The position numbers and the translations under genes are program-made. Below are positions 47,661 through 56,949 of a stretch of 64,000 nt of DNA, one piece after another (position 1 is the stretch's first letter; each line of letters starts with the position of its first letter). This DNA is from Pyxidicoccus xibeiensis (GTDB lineage Bacteria; Myxococcota; Myxococcia; Myxococcales; Myxococcaceae): positions 174,383 through 238,382 of the forward strand of contig NZ_JAJVKV010000015.1 in the NCBI RefSeq assembly GCF_024198175.1, in the 5' to 3' direction. Below the pieces are notes generated by a model. The model searched no databases, was not told the origin of the DNA, and saw only the letters and a list, made by a program, of their open reading frames with translations.

Positions 47661-48752
47661 CTACTTCGCCGTCTTGAGCTCCTCGTCGATGATGCTCTTG
47701 AACTCCTCGAACGGCTGCGCCCCGGACAGCAGGATGCCGTTGATGAAGAACGCCGGGGTGCCCGTCACGCCGGCCTTCTTGCCGTCCGCCAGGTCGGCCT
47801 GCACGACGGCCGCCTTCTCACCGGAGTCCAGGCACTTGTCGAACTTCGCCGAGTCCAGCTTCAGGTCGGCGGCGTGCTTCTTCAGGTCCGGCACGTCCAG
47901 CTTCTGCTGGTTGGCGAAGAGCGCGTCGTGCATCTCCCAGAACTTGCCCTGGTCACCGGCGCACAGCGCGGCCTCGGAGGCCTTGGGCGCCTTCTTGTGG
48001 AAGTCGAGCGGGAAGTGGCGGAACACCACGCGCACCTTGTCGCCGTACTCCTTCATCACCTGGTCCACGGCCGGGTTGGCGCGGCTGCAGAACGGGCACT
48101 CGAAGTCGCTGAACTCGACGATGGTGACGGGCGCGCCCTCCTTGCCCTTGGAGGCGCCGGTGGCGGCCACCTGCTTGCGCTCGGCCGGGGCGCGCGGGGG
48201 CTCGGGCAGGGTGACCTGCACGTTGGCCGTCTTGCGCAGCTCCGCGAACAGCGCCTGCGCGCGCTCCTGCTTCGGCTGCTGGGTGAGGAAGTCCACGATC
48301 TGCGGCTTCATCTGCTCGTAGGTGGAGCCGGGCGGCAGCTGGCCCTTGGCGCCGTCGAAGACCTCCTTGATGCGCTCCTCCGGGGGAGCCTGCACCTTGT
48401 CGTCGATCTCCGCCTTGAGGAACTGCTCCTGGGTGATGCCGCGCTTCTTGGCCTCGGCATCCACCAGCTTCTCCGTCACCATGCCGTCCAGGCCACGCTT
48501 GCGGAGCTGGTGCTTCTGCTTCTCCAGGTTGGCCAGCGGCTCCTGGATGCGCTCGTTGAGCTCCTTGTAGGTGATCTTCTGCCCGTCACCGAAGGTGGCG
48601 ACGACGGTGTCAGGGGCGGGCTCACCAGCGGCGGCCTGCTGCGCGGTGGCGGCGGGCCCCTGAGTGGTGGCCGGCGCCTTCTCCTTGTTGCAGCCGGCGG
48701 TGAGGGAGGCCGCCAGGAGCGCGGCGAGGATGACGCGGGTGGGCTTGAGCAT
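47661..48752 (-). CDS. DsbA-like thioredoxin-fold lipoprotein fused to a SurA-like N-domain
   Basis: The protein has 363 residues with lipobox LTAGC (Cys21). The N-terminal part (about 48-180) resembles SurA/PpiD N-terminal helices (TYKELNERIQEPLANLEKQK, then KLVDAEAKKRGITQEQFL). The C-terminal part (about 200-360) is a DsbA/DsbG-type thioredoxin domain with active site CPFC (219-222) in EFSDFECPFCSRANPAVD, and the cis-Pro in TGTPAFFING. It probably forms or isomerises disulfides in periplasmic proteins, which fits the many Cys-rich exports in this genome. It is directly upstream of the DUF4388 gene. Confidence 0.85.
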   Translation of the reverse strand: MLKPTRVILAALLAASLTAGCNKEKAPATTQGPAATAQQAAAGEPAPDTVVATFGDGQKITYKELNERIQEPLANLEKQKHQLRKRGLDGMVTEKLVDAEAKKRGITQEQFLKAEIDDKVQAPPEERIKEVFDGAKGQLPPGSTYEQMKPQIVDFLTQQPKQERAQALFAELRKTANVQVTLPEPPRAPAERKQVAATGASKGKEGAPVTIVEFSDFECPFCSRANPAVDQVMKEYGDKVRVVFRHFPLDFHKKAPKASEAALCAGDQGKFWEMHDALFANQQKLDVPDLKKHAADLKLDSAKFDKCLDSGEKAAVVQADLADGKKAGVTGTPAFFINGILLSGAQPFEEFKSIIDEELKTAK

Positions 48753-48799
48753 ATGCCCGCGTCCTAGTCGAGACAGCCCTGACCTGCAAGGAAATGGCT

Positions 48800-49744
48800 T
48801 CAGGCGACGAGAGGCTCGAGCTCCAGCGCGCCCGCCAGGCCGGTGAAGCCCAGGTCCAGCCCCTCCAGCTCGCGGCGACGCGCGGGGACGATTTCGTAGC
48901 AGCTCGGATCCGCGAGCACCTTGCGCACCAGCTTGTGGTTGAGCGCATGCCCGGTCTTGTACGCCGTCAGATGCCCGATGACCGGGCGGCCGAACAGCGA
49001 CACGTCGCCGATGGCGTCGAGGATCTTGTGCCGCACGAACTCGTCCGGGAAGCGCAGGCCGTCTGGGTTGAGGATGGAGACCTCGTCCACGACGATGGCG
49101 TTCTCCAGCGAGCCGCCGCGCGCCAGGCCCAGCTTCTTCAGCTTCTCCACGTCGCGCAGGAAGCCGAACGTGCGCGCGCGCGAAATCTGCCGCGAGAACT
49201 CACGGTCGCTGAAGTCCAAGTCGAACGACTGGCCCTGGATGACGGGATGCTCGAAGTCGATGGTGCAGCTGATGCGGAACTGCCGGGACGGCGTGAGCGA
49301 GGCCTGCTTGTCCCCGTCGATGACGGACACCGGCTTGCGGATGACGAGCAGCTCCTTGGGCGCGTCCAGCTCGCGCACGCCCGCGTCCTGGATGAGCGCC
49401 GCGAAGGGCGACGCGCTGCCATCCATGATGGGCACCTCCGGGCCGTCCAGCTCCACGCGCACGTTGTCGATGCCCAGGCCGGCCAGCGCCGACATCAGGT
49501 GCTCCACCGTGCCCACGCGCACGCCGTCGCGGCCCAGCGTGGTGGCCAGCGACGTGTCCACCACGTAGTCCGCCAGGGCGGGGATGCTCACCGGCCGCGG
49601 CAGGTCCGTGCGCACGAAGACGATGCCATGGCCCGCCGGTGCGGGACGCAGGGTGAGCGTCACCTTCGCGCCCGAGTGGAGGCCCACTCCCTGCAGGGTG
49701 GCAATCTTCGAAACGGTGCGCTGGTTGTAGGAGGACGGGGGCAT
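48800..49744 (-). CDS. lpxC: UDP-3-O-acyl-N-acetylglucosamine deacetylase
   Basis: This 314-residue protein performs the committed step of lipid A synthesis. Zinc and catalytic motifs are present: VGTVEHLMSAL, VELDGPEVPIMDGSASPF, VRHKILDAIGDVSLFG and TGHALNHKLV. ATG 49744 is chosen because the family begins near QRTV/L followed by GVGLHSG; the frame stays open for another 79 codons with no conserved sequence. A consensus sigma-54 promoter lies about 110 bp upstream, implying regulated expression. Confidence 0.95.
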   Translation of the reverse strand: MPPSSYNQRTVSKIATLQGVGLHSGAKVTLTLRPAPAGHGIVFVRTDLPRPVSIPALADYVVDTSLATTLGRDGVRVGTVEHLMSALAGLGIDNVRVELDGPEVPIMDGSASPFAALIQDAGVRELDAPKELLVIRKPVSVIDGDKQASLTPSRQFRISCTIDFEHPVIQGQSFDLDFSDREFSRQISRARTFGFLRDVEKLKKLGLARGGSLENAIVVDEVSILNPDGLRFPDEFVRHKILDAIGDVSLFGRPVIGHLTAYKTGHALNHKLVRKVLADPSCYEIVPARRRELEGLDLGFTGLAGALELEPLVA

Positions 49745-50202
49745 GTAGGTGTCGCCTCGTGGCTGCTCGGTACCGCGGGACTTCCGCTCCGGGTCCATCC
49801 GGATGGACCAGGAATCGTTCATCAGTGATCTGACGCGACGCGCAGATTCAGCAAGTGACGTGCCATGACTTCGTGACATGCCTGCTTGCTGCCCAGGGGC
49901 TGACTTCCAAGTCAACCCCTTGAAATACCTCGGGATTCTGCCGCCTCGGGTGTGGGCCTCCGGTCCGGGCCGGTCCCCCACCCCTGTATGAAGGTTGCTG
50001 GTTCCCCCCGGAACCGTGACATCGGTGTCCGGGATTCGTCAGACGACCGTCGCGTCCCCCTCGCCCCGACATGCCCGGAAATCCGGACGTGTCACCCATG
50101 CAACACGGCGCGTCCATAGCGCATGGCTCGGGCCGAGGCAAACCACGGGCATGGCGGGGGGGCCCGCGCACGCACCGTGAGTCAGGGGAGCAACACCCGG
50201 CG
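49745..50202. other. 458-bp intergenic region upstream of lpxC
   Basis: It contains the sigma-54-type promoter at 49851-49865 and a TGACTT-CC-AAGTCA inverted repeat at 49901-49914, which could be an activator site. No supported gene or clear terminator for the upstream gene was seen. Confidence 0.55.
49851..49865 (-). promoter_or_regulatory. Sigma-54 (RpoN) promoter of lpxC
   Basis: The minus strand reads TGGCACGTCACTTGC followed by T, an exact match to the sigma-54 consensus TGGCACG-N4-TTGC[AT] with correct -24/-12 spacing. Predicted transcription start is near 49839, leaving a 95-base leader before lpxC. Confidence 0.65.
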
Positions 50203-51669
50203 TCAGCGGCCGGGGGCGGTCAGGAAGCGGTCCCGGAGGGCCTCCGCGTCCTGCCGGTCGAAGCCGCGGCCCTGGAGCAGGGTGCGGCGGCTGACGGCGT
50301 GGAAGGTGGACTCGAGCGTCTGGACGAAGCGGCGCAGGTCCTCGGCGAGGCGGGCGCGGATGCCGGGCCCTTCCGGGGGCCAGGGCAGCTCCACCAGCAG
50401 CGAGGTGAAGCGGTCGAAGGCGTCGTAGTCCGCGTAGCGCAGCAGCTGGTAGCCGCCGTCGTGGAAGTAGCCGAGGAAGGCCTTGAGGGCGTCCAGCGCG
50501 CGCTCGGCGGCGGGCACGTCCTCCGCGCGCAGGTGCGTCTCGGCGGAGCGGCACAGCTGGGCGTAGACCCACAAATCCTTGCGCAGCCGGAGCGCCGCGT
50601 CCTGCGGGCTCATCAGCTCGTCGAAGACGCCGTCGGCCAGGCCGCCATTGGGGGCCAGCGTCTCCAGCAGCACCACCACCTGCGTGCGCAGAAGCGACGT
50701 GAAGGCGGTGGCGGCGCGCGCGGGGGCCTCCGCGTCGCGGTCCAGGTTGACGAGCACCTCGCGCGCCACGCGCTCCGTCTCCCGGGCGATGTCACGCGCG
50801 GCGCGCAGCGTGGCGGCCTGGAGCGACTTGGAGGCCGCCCTGGGCGACAGCTCCGAGTGCATCCACGACGCGAGCGAGCCGGCCTCGCTGCGCACCAGCG
50901 CCAGCAGCACGCGCACGCGGCGGGAGTACGGCGGCTGCCCCTCCGCGTCCACGTAGGCCAGGTAGTGCAGCAGGCGGAACAGGCCGAGGAAGGCGGTGGA
51001 GAAGAGGGTCCGCTGGTCCTCCGGGAGCGTGGACAGCGTGTCCAGCAGGCGCACGGAGCGGAGCCGGTCGTACTCGACGCGGAACTCCAGCGGGCGGAAG
51101 GGGCGGAAGTAGCGGTTGAGGACGATTTCCCGCAGGGCCAGCTTGCCCACGTCCTGGAAGAGGCCGAGGTTGGCCACGGGCAGCTTGAGCAGGTGGTCCA
51201 GCAGGTTCTTCAGCGCGTCGAAGGCCTCGCGCAGCACGAAGAGGCTCTCGGGCGGCGTCTCCTGGTCCAGCTCCTCCTCGATGAGGGCGCGCCGGATGCG
51301 GTCGTCCGCCAGCTGCGTCTCCACGTACTTGCGGAAGACCATCTTCTGGTCGCTGTCCGGGTCCTGCAGGTGGCGCGCGACGCGGATGGCGCGCTCCATG
51401 GCGTCGCGGACGTCCGCGAGCTCCTCGTGGAAGTCGCGGGTGACGAGCGGCCGGCCCCCGGCATCCACCACGGTGTTGAGGTTGAGGTAGCGCTCCACCG
51501 CGCGCAGCAGCATCTCGAACTCGAAGAGCAGCTCCTCGCGGCCCTCCACGGGCACGCCGCGCAGCCAGCGCTCGCGCTCGGCGAGGAAGCCGGCGCGAGA
51601 GGTCTGCGACGCGCGCATCAGGTCCGCGTAGAAGTCACGGGGGGTGGCGGTAGAGGTGACCTGGCTCAT
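50203..51669 (-). CDS. Conserved-looking helical cytoplasmic protein of unknown function
   Basis: This 488-residue protein is almost entirely alpha-helical with charged amphipathic repeats, no signal peptide and no membrane helix. Segments such as RDFYADLMRASQTSRAGFLA, ERAIRVARHLQDPDSDQKMV and EILVLNRYFRPF-like helices suggest a scaffold or coiled-coil bundle. No catalytic motif was found. It lies 19 bases downstream of ruvB in the same direction, so it is probably cotranscribed, but nothing links it to DNA repair. Confidence 0.6.
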   Translation of the reverse strand: MSQVTSTATPRDFYADLMRASQTSRAGFLAERERWLRGVPVEGREELLFEFEMLLRAVERYLNLNTVVDAGGRPLVTRDFHEELADVRDAMERAIRVARHLQDPDSDQKMVFRKYVETQLADDRIRRALIEEELDQETPPESLFVLREAFDALKNLLDHLLKLPVANLGLFQDVGKLALREIVLNRYFRPFRPLEFRVEYDRLRSVRLLDTLSTLPEDQRTLFSTAFLGLFRLLHYLAYVDAEGQPPYSRRVRVLLALVRSEAGSLASWMHSELSPRAASKSLQAATLRAARDIARETERVAREVLVNLDRDAEAPARAATAFTSLLRTQVVVLLETLAPNGGLADGVFDELMSPQDAALRLRKDLWVYAQLCRSAETHLRAEDVPAAERALDALKAFLGYFHDGGYQLLRYADYDAFDRFTSLLVELPWPPEGPGIRARLAEDLRRFVQTLESTFHAVSRRTLLQGRGFDRQDAEALRDRFLTAPGR

Positions 51670-51688
51670 GGCGCTGAGGAGCTTACGC

Positions 51689-52720
51689 TCAGAAGAGGCT
51701 GCCCTGGGGCGTCGGCGGTGGCTGCTTCTTGAAGTACTGGTAGGTCCGGTGGGTGGCCATGCGCCCCCGGGGCGTGCGCTGGAGGAAGCCCTCCTGCATG
51801 AGGAAGGGCTCGTACACGTCCTCGATGGTATCCCGCTGCTCGCCCACGCTGGCGGCGATGGTCTCCACCCCCACCGGGCCCCCGCCGAACTTCTCGAGGA
51901 TGGTGAGGAGGATCTTCCGGTCCATCGCGTCCAGGCCGCTGGCGTCCACGCCCAGCCGGTCCAGCGACGACTTCGCCAGCTCCAGCGTTATCTTCCCATC
52001 GCCCTCCACCTCCGCGAAGTCGCGCAGGCGGCGCAGCAGCCGGTTGGTGATGCGGGGCGTCCCGCGCGAGCGGCTGGCCACTTCCTTCGCGGCGTCCTTG
52101 TCCGTGGGGATGCCGAGGATGCGGGCCGAGCGGTGGAGGATGAGCTCCAGCGCCTTGGCGTCGTAGTACTCCAGGCGCTCTTGAATCTGGAACCGGTCGC
52201 GCAGCGGCGAGGTGAGCAGGCCGGTGCGCGTGGTGGCGCCGATGAGCGTGAAGGGCGGCAGATCAATCTTCATCGCCCGGGCGGCGGGCCCGGTGTCGAT
52301 GGTGATGTCCAGCCGGAAGTCCTCCATGGCCGGGTAGAGGTACTCCTCCACGGCGGCATTGAGGCGGTGGATTTCGTCGATGAAGAGCACGTCGCGGGCG
52401 TCGAGGTTGGTGAGCAGGCCCGCCAGGTCGCCCTTGCGCTCCAGGGCGGGGCCGCTCGTGACGTGGATGCCCACGCCCAGCTCGTTCGCGATGATGTGCG
52501 CCAGCGACGTCTTGCCGAGGCCCGGGGGGCCGGAGAAGAGGCAGTGGTCCAGCGCGTCCCCACGGCTGCGGGCCGCCTGCACGTAGACCTTGAGCTTCTC
52601 GACGACGGGCCCCTGGCCCACGTACTCGTCGAACGAGCGTGGACGCAGGGAGGCCTCGAGCCGGACGTCCTCGGGCTGGACCTCTTCCGAGAGGGTGTCG
52701 GACTTCCTCGCCATGACCAT
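51689..52720 (-). CDS. ruvB: Holliday junction branch-migration ATPase RuvB
   Basis: This 343-residue protein is full length. Walker A is GPPGLGKTSLAH, Walker B FIDEIHRL, sensor 1 IGATTRTGLL, and the arginine finger region RDRFQ. The C-terminal winged-helix domain is intact (VETIAASVGEQRDTIEDVYEPFLMQEGF). RuvB hexamers drive branch migration with RuvA. It is 4.2 kb from ruvA and ruvC here, separated by a dehydrogenase, an MBL-fold protein and a secreted propeller gene. Confidence 0.96.
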   Translation of the reverse strand: MVMARKSDTLSEEVQPEDVRLEASLRPRSFDEYVGQGPVVEKLKVYVQAARSRGDALDHCLFSGPPGLGKTSLAHIIANELGVGIHVTSGPALERKGDLAGLLTNLDARDVLFIDEIHRLNAAVEEYLYPAMEDFRLDITIDTGPAARAMKIDLPPFTLIGATTRTGLLTSPLRDRFQIQERLEYYDAKALELILHRSARILGIPTDKDAAKEVASRSRGTPRITNRLLRRLRDFAEVEGDGKITLELAKSSLDRLGVDASGLDAMDRKILLTILEKFGGGPVGVETIAASVGEQRDTIEDVYEPFLMQEGFLQRTPRGRMATHRTYQYFKKQPPPTPQGSLF

Positions 52721-52818
52721 TCCGACCCTATACAGGAAGGCCGCGCGTGTCGCCGCACATCTGGCGGGGCTAGACTCGGACGGCCAGCCGGCCGAGCGGC
52801 CAGGGAGCGCCCAATCCC

Positions 52819-54054
52819 ATGAAGGGACTCGTCTTCGACCTCTCCATCCCCAAGTACGTCGTGGCCCGGGGGCTGGGAGGGCTGTACCCGAAGCTGCACT
52901 ATGGGACTGGGAGCTGCCTCTCCCTGCGTGAGCTTCCGCGCCCCGCCCTGCCCGGCCCGGACTGGGTGCGGCTCAAGCCCCTCCTTACCGGGCTGTGCGG
53001 CTCGGACATGGCGACGCTCTTCTTCAAGGCCAGCCCGCAGCTGGAGCCCTTCAACAGCTTCCCCGCGGTGCTGGGCCACGAAATCCTCGCCGAGGTGACG
53101 GAATTGGGGCCCCAGGCACGCGGCGTCGAGGTGGGCCAGCGCGTCGCGGTGGACCCGCTGCTGCCCTGCCGCCTGCGCGGCATCCAGCCGCCGTGCAAGC
53201 CGTGCGCGTCCGGCCAGGAGAACGGCTGCGAGCACACGGCGGAGGGCTGCCTGGCGGCCGGACAGATGCTCGGCTACCAGCGGGAGCTGCCGGGCGGAAT
53301 GGGCACGGAGCTGGTGGCCCACCCGTCCCAGCTCCACCCGGTGCCGGGGGGCGTGTCGGACAAGGCGGGCGTGCTGGTGGAGCCGCTGGCGGTGAGCCTC
53401 CATGCGGTGCTGAAGGCGGCGCCCCGGGACGACGACAAGGTGCTCGTCATCGGCGGGGGGCCGGTGGCCTTCGCCGCGCTGTGGGCGCTTCGGGCGCTGG
53501 GGCACCGCTGCCACGTGACGCTGCTGGCGACGGAGGACTACCAGCTGGAGCTGGGCAGGCGGATGGGCGCGGACGAGGCCTTCCGCGTGAAGGGCGACCT
53601 GGCCGAGGCGGAGGAGGTCGCGCGGCGCACGGGGGCGAAGGTGTACCGCCCGGTGATAGGCCCTCCGGCGCTGTCGGGCGGCTTCGAGGTGACCATCGAC
53701 TGCATCGGCAGCGCGGCCTCGGTGCAGGACTCGCTGCGCTACACGCGCGCGCTGGGGAAGGTGGTGCTGGTGGGGGCCGCGGGCGTGCTGGAGCGGGTGG
53801 ACTGGACGACGGTGTGGCGCAACGAGCTGACCCTGCTCGGCTCCTACGTGTACGGCCTGGAGGGCTTCCGGGGCGAGCGCCGGCACACCTTCGACCTGGT
53901 GCTGGAGCTGCTCGCCCGGAAGGAAGGCCCCGACTGTTCCGTTCTCGTCACGCACACCTTTCCGCTGGCTCGCTACCAGGAGGCGATTGAGGCCAATCTG
54001 GCGCGCGCGCGCTTCAAGTCCGTCAAGACGGTTTTCGACCTGACCCGGTGGTGA
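52819..54054 (+). CDS. Zinc-dependent alcohol dehydrogenase-family protein
   Basis: The protein has 411 residues. The MDR catalytic domain has the zinc ligand region LLTGLCGSDMA, then GHEILAEV and the structural-zinc-like Cys cluster PCKPCASGQENGCEH. The Rossmann motif is VLVIGGGPVAFAAL and the end of the cofactor domain is LGKVVLVGAAG. The protein is longer than usual owing to an insertion near 110-165. The substrate is unknown. It overlaps nothing but ends six bases before the start of the MBL-fold gene, with which it is probably cotranscribed. Confidence 0.85.
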   Translation: MKGLVFDLSIPKYVVARGLGGLYPKLHYGTGSCLSLRELPRPALPGPDWVRLKPLLTGLCGSDMATLFFKASPQLEPFNSFPAVLGHEILAEVTELGPQARGVEVGQRVAVDPLLPCRLRGIQPPCKPCASGQENGCEHTAEGCLAAGQMLGYQRELPGGMGTELVAHPSQLHPVPGGVSDKAGVLVEPLAVSLHAVLKAAPRDDDKVLVIGGGPVAFAALWALRALGHRCHVTLLATEDYQLELGRRMGADEAFRVKGDLAEAEEVARRTGAKVYRPVIGPPALSGGFEVTIDCIGSAASVQDSLRYTRALGKVVLVGAAGVLERVDWTTVWRNELTLLGSYVYGLEGFRGERRHTFDLVLELLARKEGPDCSVLVTHTFPLARYQEAIEANLARARFKSVKTVFDLTRW

Positions 54055-54059
54055 CTCCC

Positions 54060-55139
54060 ATGCACACGACCCCTGCGTTCCGCCCCCTTCCCTCCCTCGC
54101 TGGTGCCCGTGCCGAGTCCGTGCCCGGCGTGAAGCTCCAGAAGCTGCGCCGCGCCGCACTGGATGCGCGCGAGGCCTTCGTCAAGGAAGGCCCCGTGTCC
54201 GCGGTGGCCACGTGCGACCTCATCACCTTCCCGTACCCCGCGCAGTTCGCCTTCAGCGGCGCGGCGCTGTCACCGGCCCCCTACGTGATGATGACGAACC
54301 GCATGCAGGTGGTGCAGTTCGTGGACCGTGAGGGCGAGCGCCGCACGCTGCTGTTCAACCCGTCGGACTACGAGAAGGGCCATGCGGCGCCCTTCTACCG
54401 CGCGCTGCGCGAGCGCTACGGCGCCTTCGTCTCCGACAAGGTGATGTCCACGCGCCACGGCGCGGTGCAGACACACCTGTCCTCGCTGGGGCTGACGCCC
54501 GCGGACGTGGACTACATCGCCTTCGACCACCTGCACATCCAGGACCTGCGCGGCTGGCTGGGCGGTGACGGCATGCAGGCGTACTTCCCCCGGGCGCGGC
54601 TGCTGGTGCAGCGCGCGGAGTGGGAGATGGTGAAGGACCTGCACCCCATGCAGACGGTGTGGTTCGTGCCGGGCGGCGCGGAGGTGCCCGCCGAGCGCGT
54701 GGTGCTGCTGGACGGCGACGTGTGGCTGGGCCAGGGCGCGGCGCTCTTGAGCACGCCGGGCCACACGCAGGGGAACATGTCGCTGGCGGTGGCCACGGCG
54801 CGCGAGGTGTTCGTCATCAGCGAGAATGGCGTGGCCACGGAGAGCTACACGCCGCTGCAGTCCGCCATCCCCGGCGTGCGCCGCTTCGCCGAGCACATGG
54901 GCTGGGAAGTGGTGCTCAACGGCAACACGCGCGAGGACTCGCTGGACCAGTACACGTCCATGGTGGTGGAGAAGCTGTTCGCCGGCACGTCCGCGGTGGA
55001 GGGCGCGTTCGTCAACTTCCATCCGTCCTCGCAGCTCACGTCCCACCTGATGGCCCCGGCGCTGGCGCCCACCATCGTCCTGCCCGCGCCCAACTTCGGC
55101 GACGTGCGCCCCACTCCGGCGGCGCGGCGCGCGGCGTAA
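54060..55139 (+). CDS. MBL-fold protein with atypical metal site
   Basis: The protein has 359 residues from ATG 54060 (a GTG 12 bases upstream is possible). The fold is recognisable from VDYIAFDHLHIQDLRG, LLVQRAEWEMVKD, STPGHTQGNMSLAVA and the final NFHPSSQLTSH. The usual H-x-H-x-D-H motif is replaced by HLHIQD, with the Asp one position late and the second metal's His missing; the later Asp ligand is Asn (ISENGVATES). It may bind one metal or none. It follows the dehydrogenase gene and may act on the same pathway. Confidence 0.75.
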   Translation: MHTTPAFRPLPSLAGARAESVPGVKLQKLRRAALDAREAFVKEGPVSAVATCDLITFPYPAQFAFSGAALSPAPYVMMTNRMQVVQFVDREGERRTLLFNPSDYEKGHAAPFYRALRERYGAFVSDKVMSTRHGAVQTHLSSLGLTPADVDYIAFDHLHIQDLRGWLGGDGMQAYFPRARLLVQRAEWEMVKDLHPMQTVWFVPGGAEVPAERVVLLDGDVWLGQGAALLSTPGHTQGNMSLAVATAREVFVISENGVATESYTPLQSAIPGVRRFAEHMGWEVVLNGNTREDSLDQYTSMVVEKLFAGTSAVEGAFVNFHPSSQLTSHLMAPALAPTIVLPAPNFGDVRPTPAARRAA

Positions 55140-55165
55140 GGCCCCGCGCCGTTGCGCCAGGGGAC

Positions 55166-56704
55166 TCAGCAGTCGTCGCCGCCGCAGCGCCGGGCCGGAC
55201 GGAACGGCACCGCATACAGCTCCTCGCCGCCGCTGCCCTCGGTGGCGAGGAAGAAGACGTCCCAGCCCGACAGGACGAAGGAGCTGGGGTTCGAGGAGGC
55301 CGCGCCCGGCGCGATGTCCATCAGCGACTTCGTGTCCCAGGGCTTGCCGTTGCTGTACCAGACCTCTCGGCCGTGGCCCGTGGTGTGCGCGGAGAAGAAC
55401 AGCCAGCCCTTCTCTCCGGCGAGGAACTTCGGCTCGCTCTCCCCGGGGCCCGGCTCCACGTCCTTCAGCAGCCAGGTGCCCTGCGACTTGCCGTTGCTGC
55501 GCCAGGGCTCGCGGCCGTGCTGCCCGTCATCCGCCGAGAAGAAGAGGAGCTTGTCCACCGCCACCAGCCAGGGGGAGTCGTAGATGGAGAACGCGCCCTC
55601 CGGCCCCGGGCGGATGTCCTGGACCAGCTCGGTGCCACGCGCCGTCCCGTCGCTCGTCCACAGCTCGGCGCCGTGCAGCGGATCTCCGACCTGTCCCAGC
55701 AGCCCCTCGCCACCCGCCACGAAGTACACCGAGTCTCCCAGCGCCGTGAGCGCCGTCGGGTACTGCCCCGGGAAGTGCTTCAGGAACTCCGCCGTGCCCG
55801 GCCTGTTCCGCGTCACCCAGAGGTCCGCCTCGTCCGTCAGTGCGTCCACCGCGAAGAACAGCTGCCGGCCCGCCGGCTTCACCTCCACGAACACGCCCTG
55901 GTCGAGCGTGAAGAGCGGACTCACCCGCCCCTTCCGGTCCACCGCCCAGAGCACCCCCTCTTCGAGGCCGTTGTACGTCACCAGGGCCAGCGTGTCCTCC
56001 CACGCCGTCAGGCGCTCCAGCGTGAAGGAGTCCTCCCCCGGCGCGAAGTCGCGCACCAGCACCGTGCCCCGCTCCGTGCCGTCGGTGCGCCACAGCTCGC
56101 GGCCGTGCGCGCCGTCATCCGCGGTGAAGTAGAGCAGGCTGCCCACCACGGTGAGCTGATCCGGCACCGAGCCCACCGGCCCGGGCCGGACGTCCTTCAC
56201 CCGGAACGTGCCCTTCGCCGTGCCGTCCGTACGCCACAGCTCCGCCCCGGCGTCCTTGTCAGTCGCCGAGAAGAACACCCACGGGCCCATCGCCGTCAGC
56301 GACTGGGGCCCCGAGTTCAGCTTGCCCGGGTTGATGTCCTTCACCAGCACCGTGCGCAGGCCCTCGCCCGTGCTGGCCCACAGCTCCCGGCCATGCACCC
56401 CATCGTCCGCGCTGAAGAGCAGCAGCCCGTTGCCATGCACCAGGGACTGCGGCGCCGAGCCCTGCGCCCCGGGACGGATGTCCTTCACCCGCCGCGCGAA
56501 GTCGTCGCAGACCTCCCACACATTGGCCAGCAGCCCCGCCACCGCCACCGTCAGCCCCGCGGCTGTCGTCGTCTCACCTGTCGCCTCGCCCTCCAGGGCC
56601 GCCTCCACCCCCTCCGCCTCGCCTCCCTCCGGTACCGGCCCGCACCCCACCACGAGCCCGGACAGCACGGACACCAGCACCGGAACGCCACGCCATGACT
56701 TCAT
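55166..56704 (-). CDS. Lipoprotein with ELWxTDGT repeats (propeller-like)
   Basis: The protein has 512 residues with lipobox VVGC (Cys21). From about 85 onward it has eight or so repeats of about 50 residues. Each has the core L-x-F-[ST]-A-x-D-x2-x-G-x-E-L-W-x-[ST]-[DNG]-G-T-x2-G-T followed by V-K-D-I-x-P-G, as in LWRTDGTAKGT and ELWTSDGTARGT. This repeat is common in secreted myxobacterial and planctomycete proteins and probably builds a beta-propeller. The last residues CGGDDC may form a disulfide. The function is unknown; adhesion or substrate display is likely. Confidence 0.8.
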   Translation of the reverse strand: MKSWRGVPVLVSVLSGLVVGCGPVPEGGEAEGVEAALEGEATGETTTAAGLTVAVAGLLANVWEVCDDFARRVKDIRPGAQGSAPQSLVHGNGLLLFSADDGVHGRELWASTGEGLRTVLVKDINPGKLNSGPQSLTAMGPWVFFSATDKDAGAELWRTDGTAKGTFRVKDVRPGPVGSVPDQLTVVGSLLYFTADDGAHGRELWRTDGTERGTVLVRDFAPGEDSFTLERLTAWEDTLALVTYNGLEEGVLWAVDRKGRVSPLFTLDQGVFVEVKPAGRQLFFAVDALTDEADLWVTRNRPGTAEFLKHFPGQYPTALTALGDSVYFVAGGEGLLGQVGDPLHGAELWTSDGTARGTELVQDIRPGPEGAFSIYDSPWLVAVDKLLFFSADDGQHGREPWRSNGKSQGTWLLKDVEPGPGESEPKFLAGEKGWLFFSAHTTGHGREVWYSNGKPWDTKSLMDIAPGAASSNPSSFVLSGWDVFFLATEGSGGEELYAVPFRPARRCGGDDC

Positions 56705-56949
56705 GTGAGCAGCCCCTTGTCCTCGGCGGCGCACTGGGCTCCACCGCCGGAGCTGGAAAGTGTCACTCGTGACGTACACGTCCACTCAGACCAAGGTAGG
56801 AAAGCGCTTAGCATGTCCGCCATCTCGCGAGGCTCGACGACCTGTGCCGACAGGCAGACACCGGCGCAGTCGGGCCCCTGACCCATTCGAGTTTCAAGAA
56901 GAGAGAAGTCCGCGGCCGCGCGTCACGGTTCGTCACACGCGGCCGTCGG

